From a bacterium (GTDB taxonomy: Bacteria; Patescibacteriota; Minisyncoccia; Minisyncoccales; JAGGSE01), in assembly GCA_021159225.1 (NCBI GenBank), contig JAGGSE010000214.1, positions 1 through 15,278 of the forward strand: DNA of 15,278 nucleotides. The letters are read 5' to 3'. A program made the position numbers and the translations under genes. Numbering within the stretch: position 1 is the stretch's first letter; every line of letters begins with the position of its first letter. Under the pieces are notes generated by a model, which was not told the origin of the DNA, made no database searches, and saw only the letters and a list, made by a program, of their open reading frames with translations. Shown in pieces: positions 1 through 6,907 of this stretch.

Positions 1-258
1 TGCCTCTTTTTAGAATTTACAAATTCCAAATTCCAATTTCCAATTAAATTCCAATACTCAATGACCGAATGACCAAATCTTTAAGAATTTCCAATTTCCA
101 AATTCCAATTTCCAATTAAATTCCAATTACCGAATTACCAAATGACCGAAACAATTTTATTAATTGGAATTTGGAATTTAATTGGAATTTGGGTATTGGA
201 TATTGGAATTTCTAGTTAGTTTTGGTCATTGGAAATTGGATATTGGTAGACACAAAAT
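1..258. repeat. AT-rich direct and inverted repeat cluster after purH
   Basis: This stretch has no gene. It is built from variants of CCAATT/AATTCC on the left and their complement TTGGAATT on the right. A perfect 30-bp direct repeat occurs at 26-55 and 98-127. A 16-bp part of it (39-54 and 111-126) is matched by its reverse complement at 171-186. The word AATGACCAA (69-77) is mirrored by TTGGTCATT (222-230). The region can therefore fold into a long imperfect hairpin centred near 150-160. It lies directly after the last minus-strand gene, so it could act as a transcription end or RNA-stabilising structure, but it has no classical GC-rich stem plus U-run. Similar AT-rich minisatellites are frequent between genes in uncultivated bacterial genomes (general knowledge). 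Confidence 0.85.
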
Positions 259-1239
259 TTAGTGCCTAAATCCCCTTATGCCGGTAAATACCATAGGGAT
301 TTTGTATTTATTACAAAGGTCAATTGTCAGTTTGTCTCTGATTGAGCCGCCCGGCTGAATAATGGCTTTGACTCCGGCTCTAATCAAAATCTCTGGCCCG
401 TCTGGAAAAGGGAAAAAACCATCAGAAGCGGCAACCGCTCCCCTTGCCCTTCCTCCTGCCTTCTCTATTGCCAATTGACAGGCGCGCTTTCTGTCCTGCT
501 GACCAACACCGGAAGAAATCAATGTTTCTTCCTTTGCCAAAACCACAGCATTTGATTTGGAAACCTTGCAGACCCTCCAGGCAAAAAGTAGGTCTCTTAA
601 CTGGGTTTCGCTTGGCTTTTTCTTTGTTGCCGGTTTTATGTTTCTTTTGCTAATCCTTATCGTATCAGGGGTTTGAAGCAAAAATCCGCCCCGGACCCTT
701 TTGATATCCAGTCCCTTCTGCCTCTTGGGATTTCTTAAATAGGGATTGACCAAAATCCTTATCTTCGGTTTCTTGGAAAAAATTTTCAAAGCCAACAGGT
801 CAACTGCCGGAGCCAATAGAATCTCAAAAAAATTCTTAATCATTGCTTCAGCCAGTTTCCTGTTTATTCTTCGGTTCAGCCCAATAATCCCGCCAAAGGC
901 GGCTAAAGAATCTCCCTTATACCAAGCCCTCAAATATGCCTCCATAATATCCCTGCCATAGGCGGCTCCGCAGGGGTTGGTATGCTTTAGCACTACACAG
1001 CAAGGCCTGCCGTTTTCTATTTCAGAGAGAGCGCTAACCACGGCGTCAATATCTAATATGTTGTTAAAAGAAAGTTGCTTGCCTTGGAGTTTCTTGAAGT
1101 TTTGAACTGCTAAGGGGTCTTTTTCTTTTTGGTCAACATAAAAACCTCCTTTCTGATGAGGATTTTCTCCGTATCTTGTATCAAAAACCTTTTTTAGGAC
1201 AATTTCTAATCTATCCTTAAGAGAAATGACTTTGTCCAT
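259..1239 (-). CDS. purH: AICAR transformylase domain of PurH (separate ORF)
   Basis: This is the C-terminal half of PurH, which formylates AICAR to FAICAR with 10-formyl-tetrahydrofolate in purine synthesis. Visible signatures are RYGENPHQ (residues 22-29), QLSFNNILDIDA (about 55-66), the KHTNPCG motif (85-91) with the catalytic Lys-His pair, the FFPFPDG and AIIQPGGSIRD blocks near residues 275-300, and the family C-terminus MVFTGIRGFRH ending the protein. At 326 aa it covers the whole transformylase domain. The ATG at 1237-1239 lies in the same frame as the upstream cyclohydrolase ORF, only one codon after its TAA, so this is a split or interrupted bifunctional PurH rather than a distant paralogue. 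Stand-alone transformylases exist in some archaea, so a working two-gene form is plausible. It is the last gene of the minus-strand block. Confidence 0.93.
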   Translation of the reverse strand: MDKVISLKDRLEIVLKKVFDTRYGENPHQKGGFYVDQKEKDPLAVQNFKKLQGKQLSFNNILDIDAVVSALSEIENGRPCCVVLKHTNPCGAAYGRDIMEAYLRAWYKGDSLAAFGGIIGLNRRINRKLAEAMIKNFFEILLAPAVDLLALKIFSKKPKIRILVNPYLRNPKRQKGLDIKRVRGGFLLQTPDTIRISKRNIKPATKKKPSETQLRDLLFAWRVCKVSKSNAVVLAKEETLISSGVGQQDRKRACQLAIEKAGGRARGAVAASDGFFPFPDGPEILIRAGVKAIIQPGGSIRDKLTIDLCNKYKIPMVFTGIRGFRH

Positions 1240-1242
1240 AGT

Positions 1243-1782
1243 TTAACCCTGCTTGTTTTCTATAAACCGTAAAATTGCCCTGTCATACTTTGCTGTTTTC
1301 AAAAAAACCTTTCTTGCCAGTTTCAACCTGAAGGATAAGGGAACCTTTCCCTTTCTTTTCAAAAAATCAATTACCCTCGGATAATCCTTTGGGTCCACAA
1401 TGACAGTCACATATTTATAATTCTTCGCTGCTGCCCTTGCCATTGTTGGCCCGCCAATATCAATTCCCTTCTCCGGCGGATAAAAATTGCAGACAACCAT
1501 ATCAATGGGCTCTATGCCGAATTTTTTTGCTTCCTTTTGATGCTTTTTGTTTTTCCTGTCAAAAAGCAAGGCGCCCTCAATTTGGGGAGAAATTGTCTTC
1601 AGGCGGCCCCCAAAAATCGGAGGGAAGCCGTTAATCTCCTCAACCTCTTTTGTCTTAACCTTTGCCTTCCTTAAAATTTTTGCCGTTCCCCTACTAGCAA
1701 TAATCTCCCAGCCCAGTTCTCTTAATTCTTTAGCAAACTCAACTATTCCCTCTTTGTCGTAAACACTGATTAATGCCCTCAT
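1243..1782 (-). CDS. purH: IMP cyclohydrolase (MGS-like) domain of PurH (separate ORF)
   Basis: This is the N-terminal half of PurH, which closes FAICAR to IMP. It begins with SVYDKEGIVEFAKEL (residues 6-20), followed by IIASRGTAK (27-35; the family usually has SGGTAK or TGGTAK), GFPPIFGGRLKTISP (52-66), NFYPP (99-103) and IDIGGPTMARAAAKN (107-121). By alignment with human PurH the active-site Lys, Tyr, Asp and Lys correspond to K62, Y101, D108 and K120, all present. The segment between NFYP and DIGG is about 18 residues shorter than usual. The ORF ends in ENKQG-TAA, and the reading frame then runs straight into the transformylase ORF. It starts five bases after the tsaD stop and has no convincing Shine-Dalgarno sequence. 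Confidence 0.9.
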   Translation of the reverse strand: MRALISVYDKEGIVEFAKELRELGWEIIASRGTAKILRKAKVKTKEVEEINGFPPIFGGRLKTISPQIEGALLFDRKNKKHQKEAKKFGIEPIDMVVCNFYPPEKGIDIGGPTMARAAAKNYKYVTVIVDPKDYPRVIDFLKRKGKVPLSFRLKLARKVFLKTAKYDRAILRFIENKQG

Positions 1783-1786
1783 TTCT

Positions 1787-2842
1787 TTATAGTTTTAGTT
1801 TAGCATCTGCCTTTATTCTTTGCAAATCTTTGGTTGCCATCTCTTGGTGAAAAAAGGCAGTTAAGGCAATCATTACTCCATTATCATTGCACAAATCTTT
1901 TGGTGGAACAAAAAAACCAACCCCGGGCATCTGGCTTTTTATTTTTTCTCTCATCTGCCTTCTTAACTCCTGGTTGCTTGCTACGCCGCCAGCCAAAATT
2001 ATTGACCTTGCCCCAAACTCCCCTGCCGCCTTGATGGTCTTTTTGATTAAAACATCTATTATCGCCTGCTGAATCTCAGAGCACATTGCCCGAATGTATT
2101 TTTTTTCTGTTCTCTCCTTTTCAGAACGGCTCCGGAAATCATACAAAACTGCGGTCTTCAGTCCGGCAAAACTGAAATCATAGTTTTTTTGGTAAATCAT
2201 TGGCCGAGGCAATTTAATATTTTTAACTCTGACAGGTTTAGATTCGCCGCTATTAGCCAATCTGGCAATGGCAGGGCCGCCAGGATACCCCAGTCCCAGA
2301 ATTCTGGCTGTTTTATCAAAACACTCCCCGGCTGCGTCGTCTCGCGTCCTACCCAATAGTTTATACCTTCCGACTGATTTCATTAAAATCAGTTCGGTGT
2401 GACCACCGGAGACGACCAAACAAACAGCCGGGAATAACCTTTGAGAACTGGAAATCAAGTCCTGAAAATTCTTATCAATGAAACTGGTAAGTATATGTGC
2501 CTCAATGTGATTGACCGGGACAATCGGTTTTTTTGTCTTCTTGGCTAAATCAACGGCAAAGTTTATCCCCTGCCACAAACAGGGCTCAAGCCCAGGCCCC
2601 ACTGTTACACCGATTAAATCAAATTTTTGAACATTGCCATCCCTTAATGCCCTTTTGAAAGCAATGGGCAAATTTTTCTGGTGCTCTCTTTTTGCTAAAG
2701 AAGGATAAACCCCTCCATATTGCCTATGAAGTTTTGCCTGAGAAAGAATAACATTAGAGAGAATTTCAAACCTGCTTCTTTTTTCTTCAATCAGGGCAAC
2801 TCCTGTGTCATCGCAAGATGTTTCAATTCCTAAAACAATCAT
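1787..2842 (-). CDS. tsaD: tRNA N6-adenosine threonylcarbamoyltransferase TsaD
   Basis: TsaD (Kae1/Gcp/YgjD family) transfers the threonylcarbamoyl group to A37 of ANN-decoding tRNAs in the cytoplasm. The protein is 351 aa, close to the family norm. It shows the N-terminal GIETSCDDTGVALI (5-18), VTVGPGLEPCLWQGI (79-93), the metal-binding HIEAH (H112 and H116), SGGHTE (145-150), then DDAAGECFDKTARILGLGYPGGP, FSFAGLKTAV, ILAGGVASNQELR, and the final metal-site block CNDNGVMIA. The kinase-like ASKHA fold motifs are complete, so it should be active. The ATG lies three bases after the tsaC stop, which suggests translational coupling, and the two genes act in consecutive steps. TsaB and TsaE, usual bacterial partners, are not in this window. 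Confidence 0.97.
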   Translation of the reverse strand: MIVLGIETSCDDTGVALIEEKRSRFEILSNVILSQAKLHRQYGGVYPSLAKREHQKNLPIAFKRALRDGNVQKFDLIGVTVGPGLEPCLWQGINFAVDLAKKTKKPIVPVNHIEAHILTSFIDKNFQDLISSSQRLFPAVCLVVSGGHTELILMKSVGRYKLLGRTRDDAAGECFDKTARILGLGYPGGPAIARLANSGESKPVRVKNIKLPRPMIYQKNYDFSFAGLKTAVLYDFRSRSEKERTEKKYIRAMCSEIQQAIIDVLIKKTIKAAGEFGARSIILAGGVASNQELRRQMREKIKSQMPGVGFFVPPKDLCNDNGVMIALTAFFHQEMATKDLQRIKADAKLKL

Positions 2843-2845
2843 AAA

Positions 2846-3451
2846 TCAAACTCGCAAAACCATTGGAGGAACAACTGTTAAATCCACAACTACCGAGGGC
2901 TTCCTTTTGGGCAGGTCTCCTCCATCAACGATTATCTCCGGCTGATACCTTCTATCTTTGAATTGCTCAAGGACATCCTTTATCCTTGAAAGAGAAGGTT
3001 TGCCGGAAATGTTAGCCGAGGTGCCAGTCAGGGGAAAATTTAACTTTTTAAGAAGACGGTTAATCAAAGAGTATTTCGGAATCCGCAAGCCAATTTTTCC
3101 CTCCGAACTAACAATACCAAAGGTAAACAATCTCTTCGCTCTCGGCTTTGCCCTTAAAACCGCTGTCAAACGGCCCGGCCAAGTTCTTTTCAAAAATTGC
3201 TCTGTTTCTTTATTGATAAAAGCAAACTCCTTTGCCATTTTTATATCCCTGACAAAAATAGACAATACCTTGTCTTTGGGCCTCTTCTTTATCCGAAAAA
3301 CTTTTTTTACCCCCTCTTCGTTTGTTGCCTCTGCCACCAATCCATAAACAGTATCAGTGGGCAAAACCAAAACCGCTCCCTTTTTTATCTGTTGAACTAT
3401 CGCCTCAATATTTTTCTCTAAATTTCCTTTTGAAATCCTTACAATTTCCAT
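2846..3451 (-). CDS. tsaC: L-threonylcarbamoyladenylate synthase TsaC/Sua5 (YrdC domain)
   Basis: This enzyme makes threonylcarbamoyl-AMP from threonine, bicarbonate and ATP, the substrate used by TsaD. From the chosen start the 201-aa protein contains the YrdC landmarks PTDTVYGL (31-38), KKRP (55-58), WPGRLTAVL (91-99), GLRIP (121-125) and TSANISG (144-150). It is a single-domain TsaC-type form without the long Sua5 C-terminal domain. I chose the ATG at 3449-3451 (MEIVRIS) because it starts just before the conserved domain and follows the MFS stop by 16 bases. A TTG at 3485-3487 would add 12 residues; a GGAGG lies only 3 bases upstream of it, which is close, so that start cannot be excluded. 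It is immediately followed by tsaD. Confidence 0.94.
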   Translation of the reverse strand: MEIVRISKGNLEKNIEAIVQQIKKGAVLVLPTDTVYGLVAEATNEEGVKKVFRIKKRPKDKVLSIFVRDIKMAKEFAFINKETEQFLKRTWPGRLTAVLRAKPRAKRLFTFGIVSSEGKIGLRIPKYSLINRLLKKLNFPLTGTSANISGKPSLSRIKDVLEQFKDRRYQPEIIVDGGDLPKRKPSVVVDLTVVPPMVLRV

Positions 3452-3467
3452 TATTTTTATTCTAATT

Positions 3468-4634
3468 TTAACACACCTCTTTGGCAATTTCCTCCTTTAT
3501 TTCTCTTGGTTCTAAGGCAAGCAGAGGCAAAACAAAAACAAAAGAAACAACTGATACTATCATAGAAATCAAATAAATCATTTTTATTGAAAACTGACTG
3601 GAAATTAAAAGAGCCAAAACTACCCCCAGAACCTGAAATATTGAAAAAACAGCGGTCAAAAACTCAAGGTTTTGCCTTGTGCTAATGTCCCCAAACAGAG
3701 CCATGGCCACTGGTCTCAAAAGGGCTGAATTTATGGCTAAAAGAAATATTCCTGAAATTAAAAAAAGATTTCTGTCAAAGGAAGCAAAGAAAAGGCCTAA
3801 AAAAAGCAAGATATAAGAAACAAAAATTAAAAGCCCTCTTCCCTTGATGTCAGATAGCCAGCCGAAAAAATAAGAAGCAAGAACTGGAAGAACAAAAAAC
3901 AAAGAAGACAAAATCCCAACAAAGGCAACACCCAGGGTTCTCTCAATCTGAATAGGAATTATCCCAATTACCAGACCAAAAACAAAATTGCTGGTGAAAA
4001 AGAAAGGAGATAGTTTTAGAACCGTCTTGCTGGAGAGAGCCCTTTTAAGAAATTTCAACCGATTAAAACTCCTTTTTTCTTTTGCCTCATTTGCCTCCTT
4101 TAATTTCCAAAAAAGAAAGAACCCAAAAATGGGAAAGAAAGAGAGAAGCAAAAATGGAACCCTGAAAGAAAACCGATTGATTAAAAAACCCAAGGCAAAA
4201 ACGCTCAAGGCCGAACCAAGCGATTGAGAAAAGGTGAAAAATCCCGAATTTCTTCCGTAAGAATCCTCAGGGCTCTCTTGAATAAGGTAAACCGTTTGAG
4301 CAGTCCAAAGAAATGCCGCAGCAATTCCCAATAAAACAGAAGCAATATAAAGCAGAGGAACTGATTTTAGCAGAAGAGAAAAGATAAAAATTGAATAAAA
4401 AGGAGATGAAAGAAGCAGGGACTTTTTTGCTCCGTATTTTGAAATAAAAACAGCCGCTGCTGGCTCGCTGAAAATAAAAAAGAGATAAATTAAGACAAGA
4501 GAATAAAATCCAACCCTAAAAAAACCTGCCTGGGAAAAATAAACTGTCACATACTGCTGAACGCCGTTAAAGCCCAAAAATATCAGCAAAAAGGCAATGC
4601 CTAAAATTTTTACCTGTCTGGAAACAGAACTCAT
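3468..4634 (-). CDS. MFS membrane protein, UNC93-like
   Basis: The 388-aa protein is almost entirely hydrophobic, with about twelve predicted membrane segments in two blocks separated by a basic cytoplasmic loop (about 178-205, KLKEANEAKEKRSFNRLKF). Residues 103-130 (GIAAAFLWTAQTVYLIQ, then GRNSG) resemble the motif after TM4 of UNC93-like major facilitator proteins, in which a Trp and a Gln follow a small-residue run and a GR(N)SG follows shortly after. A second MFS-type loop appears at GWLSDIKGRGLLIF. The substrate cannot be read from sequence. Its ATG overlaps the PP2C stop as ATGA, so it is probably translated coupled to the phosphatase. It ends GTG-TGT-TAA just before tsaC. Confidence 0.85.
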   Translation of the reverse strand: MSSVSRQVKILGIAFLLIFLGFNGVQQYVTVYFSQAGFFRVGFYSLVLIYLFFIFSEPAAAVFISKYGAKKSLLLSSPFYSIFIFSLLLKSVPLLYIASVLLGIAAAFLWTAQTVYLIQESPEDSYGRNSGFFTFSQSLGSALSVFALGFLINRFSFRVPFLLLSFFPIFGFFLFWKLKEANEAKEKRSFNRLKFLKRALSSKTVLKLSPFFFTSNFVFGLVIGIIPIQIERTLGVAFVGILSSLFFVLPVLASYFFGWLSDIKGRGLLIFVSYILLFLGLFFASFDRNLFLISGIFLLAINSALLRPVAMALFGDISTRQNLEFLTAVFSIFQVLGVVLALLISSQFSIKMIYLISMIVSVVSFVFVLPLLALEPREIKEEIAKEVC

Positions 4635-5449
4635 ATAGAAACAGCGATAAGGGTGCGGTCAGTACCAAACCTTTCATTATCCTCTCTTGCCTTCTTAAGG
4701 GTAAAATCATCTAAGGCACTTTTATCCCCTTTCCTTAAAATTTCAACAAAACAGGGAATCTTGAGATATTCAACAAAGCCGTCTGAATAAAAAACGAGAA
4801 GGTCGCCCGGAGTGACCGGCAAGCAACCAATCTGATAATATCTCTTTACCCCTTTTTCTCCGCTGAAACTGCCATATCCCTTGCCCGAGGGATTGTTTCT
4901 AAAGTATTTATGAAAAATCCTGGTTCTTTCCCTTTTGTCAAGATTAGCCCAATTTTTATAAAGAACCCTTGCCCTCTCAACTGCTGGTTTGACCATATCC
5001 TTGGTCTGAAATTTCAGTCTATTATTTTTGTCAAAAACGCCCAAACCGCAATCTCCTACATAGCCATAAAAAAGTTTCCTTTCCACCAAAAAACCCGCTA
5101 CCCCTACTGTGTCAAAGTAGTCATAAACAACATAATCCAGTTTCTCAACCATACCCTCATTTTTGTTTAATTCCCAAATCCTTTCATTAGCCAAATCAAA
5201 TGCCTTCTCAATAATATCTTTTCTTGGCTCTAAATTATCCTCTAAATACTCCACTACGGTCTGGCAAAAAATTTCAGCCGCTGCTCTTGCTCCAGCCGGA
5301 TAGGCATATTTTTTATCCTCAAAATGGCTTTGGGTAACACCGTCAGCCACGGCAAAAATGGGCTTTTTCTTTGAAACCAAAAAAAAGTCCTCATTGGGTT
5401 TTTTATCAAATTTTATTATATCAGAATAAGTAGCACAAAAAATTGACAT
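4631..5449 (-). CDS. PP2C-family protein serine/threonine phosphatase
   Basis: The 272-aa protein shows the ordered PP2C motifs. NEDFFLV (19-25) carries the first acidic residue, VADGVTQ (34-40) corresponds to the ADGxG metal-binding turn, GYVGDCGLGVF (129-139) corresponds to GDSR, YSDGFVEYL (221-229) supplies a further metal Asp (D223), and GTDRTLIAV (262-270) is the terminal (D)DRT/N strand with D264. It would dephosphorylate Ser/Thr in the cytoplasm. No transmembrane or extra sensory domain is visible, and no kinase gene is in the window. An insert at about 150-205 (rich in K, R, Y and F) is longer than the minimal fold. The start lies five bases after a short reading frame inside the 5469-5692 inverted-repeat element, so the element may form its leader. 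Confidence 0.85.
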   Translation of the reverse strand: MSIFCATYSDIIKFDKKPNEDFFLVSKKKPIFAVADGVTQSHFEDKKYAYPAGARAAAEIFCQTVVEYLEDNLEPRKDIIEKAFDLANERIWELNKNEGMVEKLDYVVYDYFDTVGVAGFLVERKLFYGYVGDCGLGVFDKNNRLKFQTKDMVKPAVERARVLYKNWANLDKRERTRIFHKYFRNNPSGKGYGSFSGEKGVKRYYQIGCLPVTPGDLLVFYSDGFVEYLKIPCFVEILRKGDKSALDDFTLKKAREDNERFGTDRTLIAVSI

Positions 5450-5454
5450 TGGAT

Positions 5455-5514
5455 TTAATATTGCCTATCTAACCATTTTAGTAACAATTCTTGATAGTTT
5501 CTCTGCTGAGGCAT
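5455..5514 (-). CDS. Short reading frame in inverted-repeat element (19 aa), possible leader peptide
   Basis: An ATG at 5512-5514 opens a 19-codon frame starting MPQQRNYQ, continuing with ELLLKWLD and ending RQY-TAA five bases before the PP2C start codon. The same peptide, MPQQRNYQ followed by KSLLKWLD, is encoded by the second element copy at 8744-8800. Most nucleotide differences between the two copies in this stretch are third-position (AAC/AAT, TTA/TTG, CTA/CTG, AAA/AAG). That could mean it is translated, or it could simply reflect recent shared ancestry. No Shine-Dalgarno sequence is seen. It may be a leader peptide, a remnant of a longer coding sequence, or chance. Confidence 0.25.
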   Translation of the reverse strand: MPQQRNYQELLLKWLDRQY

Positions 5515-5692
5515 TCTTGTCGAGGGGAGCATATCGCAGCCGAGCCCCAGAATAGGTTTGCGCTTCAGAAAAGGTATGAACGGCTCGGCGAGATATAGAA
5601 GCGCCCGGAAATAAATTTCTTTTTACTACTTACGGCGACTTCGTGCTCCCCGAGGCAAGATGCCTCAGCAGACTTGTTGCCAAAGTGGTTAG
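5469..5692. mobile_element. MITE-like inverted-repeat element, copy 1 (full form)
   Basis: The ends are long imperfect inverted repeats. Left arm 5469-5532 begins CTAACCATTTTAGTAACAA; right arm 5643-5692 ends TTGTTGCCAAAGTGGTTAG. Deeper in the arms, TCTGCTGAGGCAT (5500-5514) pairs with ATGCCTCAGCAGA (5660-5672) and GAGGGGAGCA pairs with TGCTCCCC. Inside there is a second stem: GCCGAGCC (5539-5546) with GGCTCGGC (5582-5589), extended by ATATC with GATAT. A further GCGCTTC (5560-5566) matches GAAGCGC (5598-5604) and crosses that stem. GCCTATC occurs just outside both ends (5463-5469 and 5706-5712) and might be a target duplication. No transposase is encoded. The element fills the gap between the nucleotidyltransferase and PP2C genes, the only gene gap between 259 and 8743 longer than about 20 bp. 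Confidence 0.7.
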
Positions 5693-5707
5693 CAATTACA
5701 ATAGTGC

Positions 5708-6907
5708 CTATCGACCGATATTTCCTTTTACCAATGTCTGGGGATAAATCTGAGAGCCTGGACCAACCAAGGTCCCCGGCATAAAGGAACAATGAATTCC
5801 TGTTTTTGTATCTTCCCCACAGATTGCTCCTAAAGACCTCAAGCCGGTCTTGACCCCTGACCTTATCTCTTTTCTGTCAATTCTTACATTTGCCGTGATA
5901 GTGCCTGCTCCCAGACGACATCCTCTTCCAAAGATTGAATCCCCAAAGTATCCGGAGTGACAATGAACATCTTCCTGAAAGATTGAGCGAGAAACCTCTG
6001 CCATTGCCCCAACCAAACAATTTTTCTCCAAATCCACATATTCCCTTATCAGACAATTGTTGCCTATTACTGAGTTGTCTCCGATATAACAGGGACCCTT
6101 GACTACCGCTCCCTCAAAAATTTTTACATTCCTTCCGATATAAACATTGCCCTTAACAATGGCGTTTTTGGCAATTTTTGCCGAGTTTTCAATTTTTTTC
6201 CTCAAAAATTTATCAAACAAATATCTTTGAACCTGAAAAAGGTGCCAAGGATATTTCAAGGAAAGCGTCTCTTTCTCCGATTTTTTTAAAATTTTAATTC
6301 TTACATAATTTTTTTTCACATAACAAGATAAGGCATGTTCAAAATCATACTGGCTCTTTTTTACCTTCTGATAAAAATTGAAAAATTTTGGCTCCAAAAG
6401 ATAAACCCCGATAACCTTTATGTTAGATGGCTCTTTCCCTTTCTTTGGCTTTTCAACAATCCCCAAGATTCTATCTCCCTTAATTCTCGCCATTCCATAT
6501 AATTGAGGGTTTTCTGTCTTCTGTCCAAACAATAAACCCTTAAGACCTGACATCTGAGATTTGAGATTTGAGATAATTTCTTCAATATCTACCCTTTCCG
6601 CGTTTAGAACCAAAAACTGCCCCTTAATTAAATTTCTCGCCTGCCACAGGGCGTTTCCCATACCTTTGGGTTTTGCCTGAACAACATATTGAATTTTCAA
6701 ACCTGCCAATCTATATTTTTTCAATTCTTTCTCAATCTCTTTTTTGACTCCCTGGACAACAATAACCTCCTTTATCCCCAGTTTTCTCAACCCATCAATA
6801 GTATAAAAAATCAGGGGCTTGCCCATTATTTTCAAAAGGGTCTTGTGCCTTTTATTTAGGGGCCAAAACCTTGAACACCTTCCTCCGGCTAAAACTACTG
6901 CCTGCAT
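5708..6907 (-). CDS. Sugar-1-phosphate nucleotidyltransferase-like protein with left-handed beta-helix domain (GlmU/ST0452-like)
   Basis: Residues 1-235 form a nucleotidyltransferase-like domain: VVLAGGRCSRFWPLNK (4-19), LLKIMGKPLIF (24-34), VVQAKPKGMGNAL (75-87) and GIVEKPKKG (149-157). Residues 240-399 are hexapeptide repeats of a left-handed beta-helix (for example AIVKGNVYIGRNVKIFEGA), followed by the GlmU/archaeal-type block GDSIFGRGCRLGAGTITAN and MPGTLVGPGSQIYP. The architecture matches GlmU and archaeal sugar-phosphate nucleotidyltransferases, which activate GlcNAc-1-P or Glc-1-P. The nucleotide domain looks altered: the GxGTR loop reads GGRCSR, the expected metal-binding GD reads NAE (102-104), and the usual WxDxGxP Asp region reads SLKYPWHL (216-223). 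Activity as a uridylyltransferase is therefore doubtful, while acyl/acetyl transfer or a structural role remains possible. It overlaps the YvcK-like gene by 13 bp. Confidence 0.85.
   Translation of the reverse strand: MQAVVLAGGRCSRFWPLNKRHKTLLKIMGKPLIFYTIDGLRKLGIKEVIVVQGVKKEIEKELKKYRLAGLKIQYVVQAKPKGMGNALWQARNLIKGQFLVLNAERVDIEEIISNLKSQMSGLKGLLFGQKTENPQLYGMARIKGDRILGIVEKPKKGKEPSNIKVIGVYLLEPKFFNFYQKVKKSQYDFEHALSCYVKKNYVRIKILKKSEKETLSLKYPWHLFQVQRYLFDKFLRKKIENSAKIAKNAIVKGNVYIGRNVKIFEGAVVKGPCYIGDNSVIGNNCLIREYVDLEKNCLVGAMAEVSRSIFQEDVHCHSGYFGDSIFGRGCRLGAGTITANVRIDRKEIRSGVKTGLRSLGAICGEDTKTGIHCSFMPGTLVGPGSQIYPQTLVKGNIGR

Noticed and set aside
1..258. CRISPR array
   Set aside because: The repeat units are AT-rich, overlap each other, vary in spacing and lack unique spacers of constant length; there is a single 30-bp direct pair and no cas gene.
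1237..1245. Stop-codon reassignment explaining the PurH break
   Set aside because: The interrupting codon is TAA, which also ends several other genes here (MFS, ligase, tsaD). The known reassignment in some CPR lineages concerns TGA, and TGA also serves as a stop here.
5565..5792. 75-aa minus-strand frame overlapping the nucleotidyltransferase C-terminus and the inverted-repeat element
   Set aside because: It is out of frame with a well-supported gene for its first third and otherwise translates the element arm. A similar phrase (IVIANxFGN) appears in copy 2 because the DNA is repeated. Nothing supports translation.
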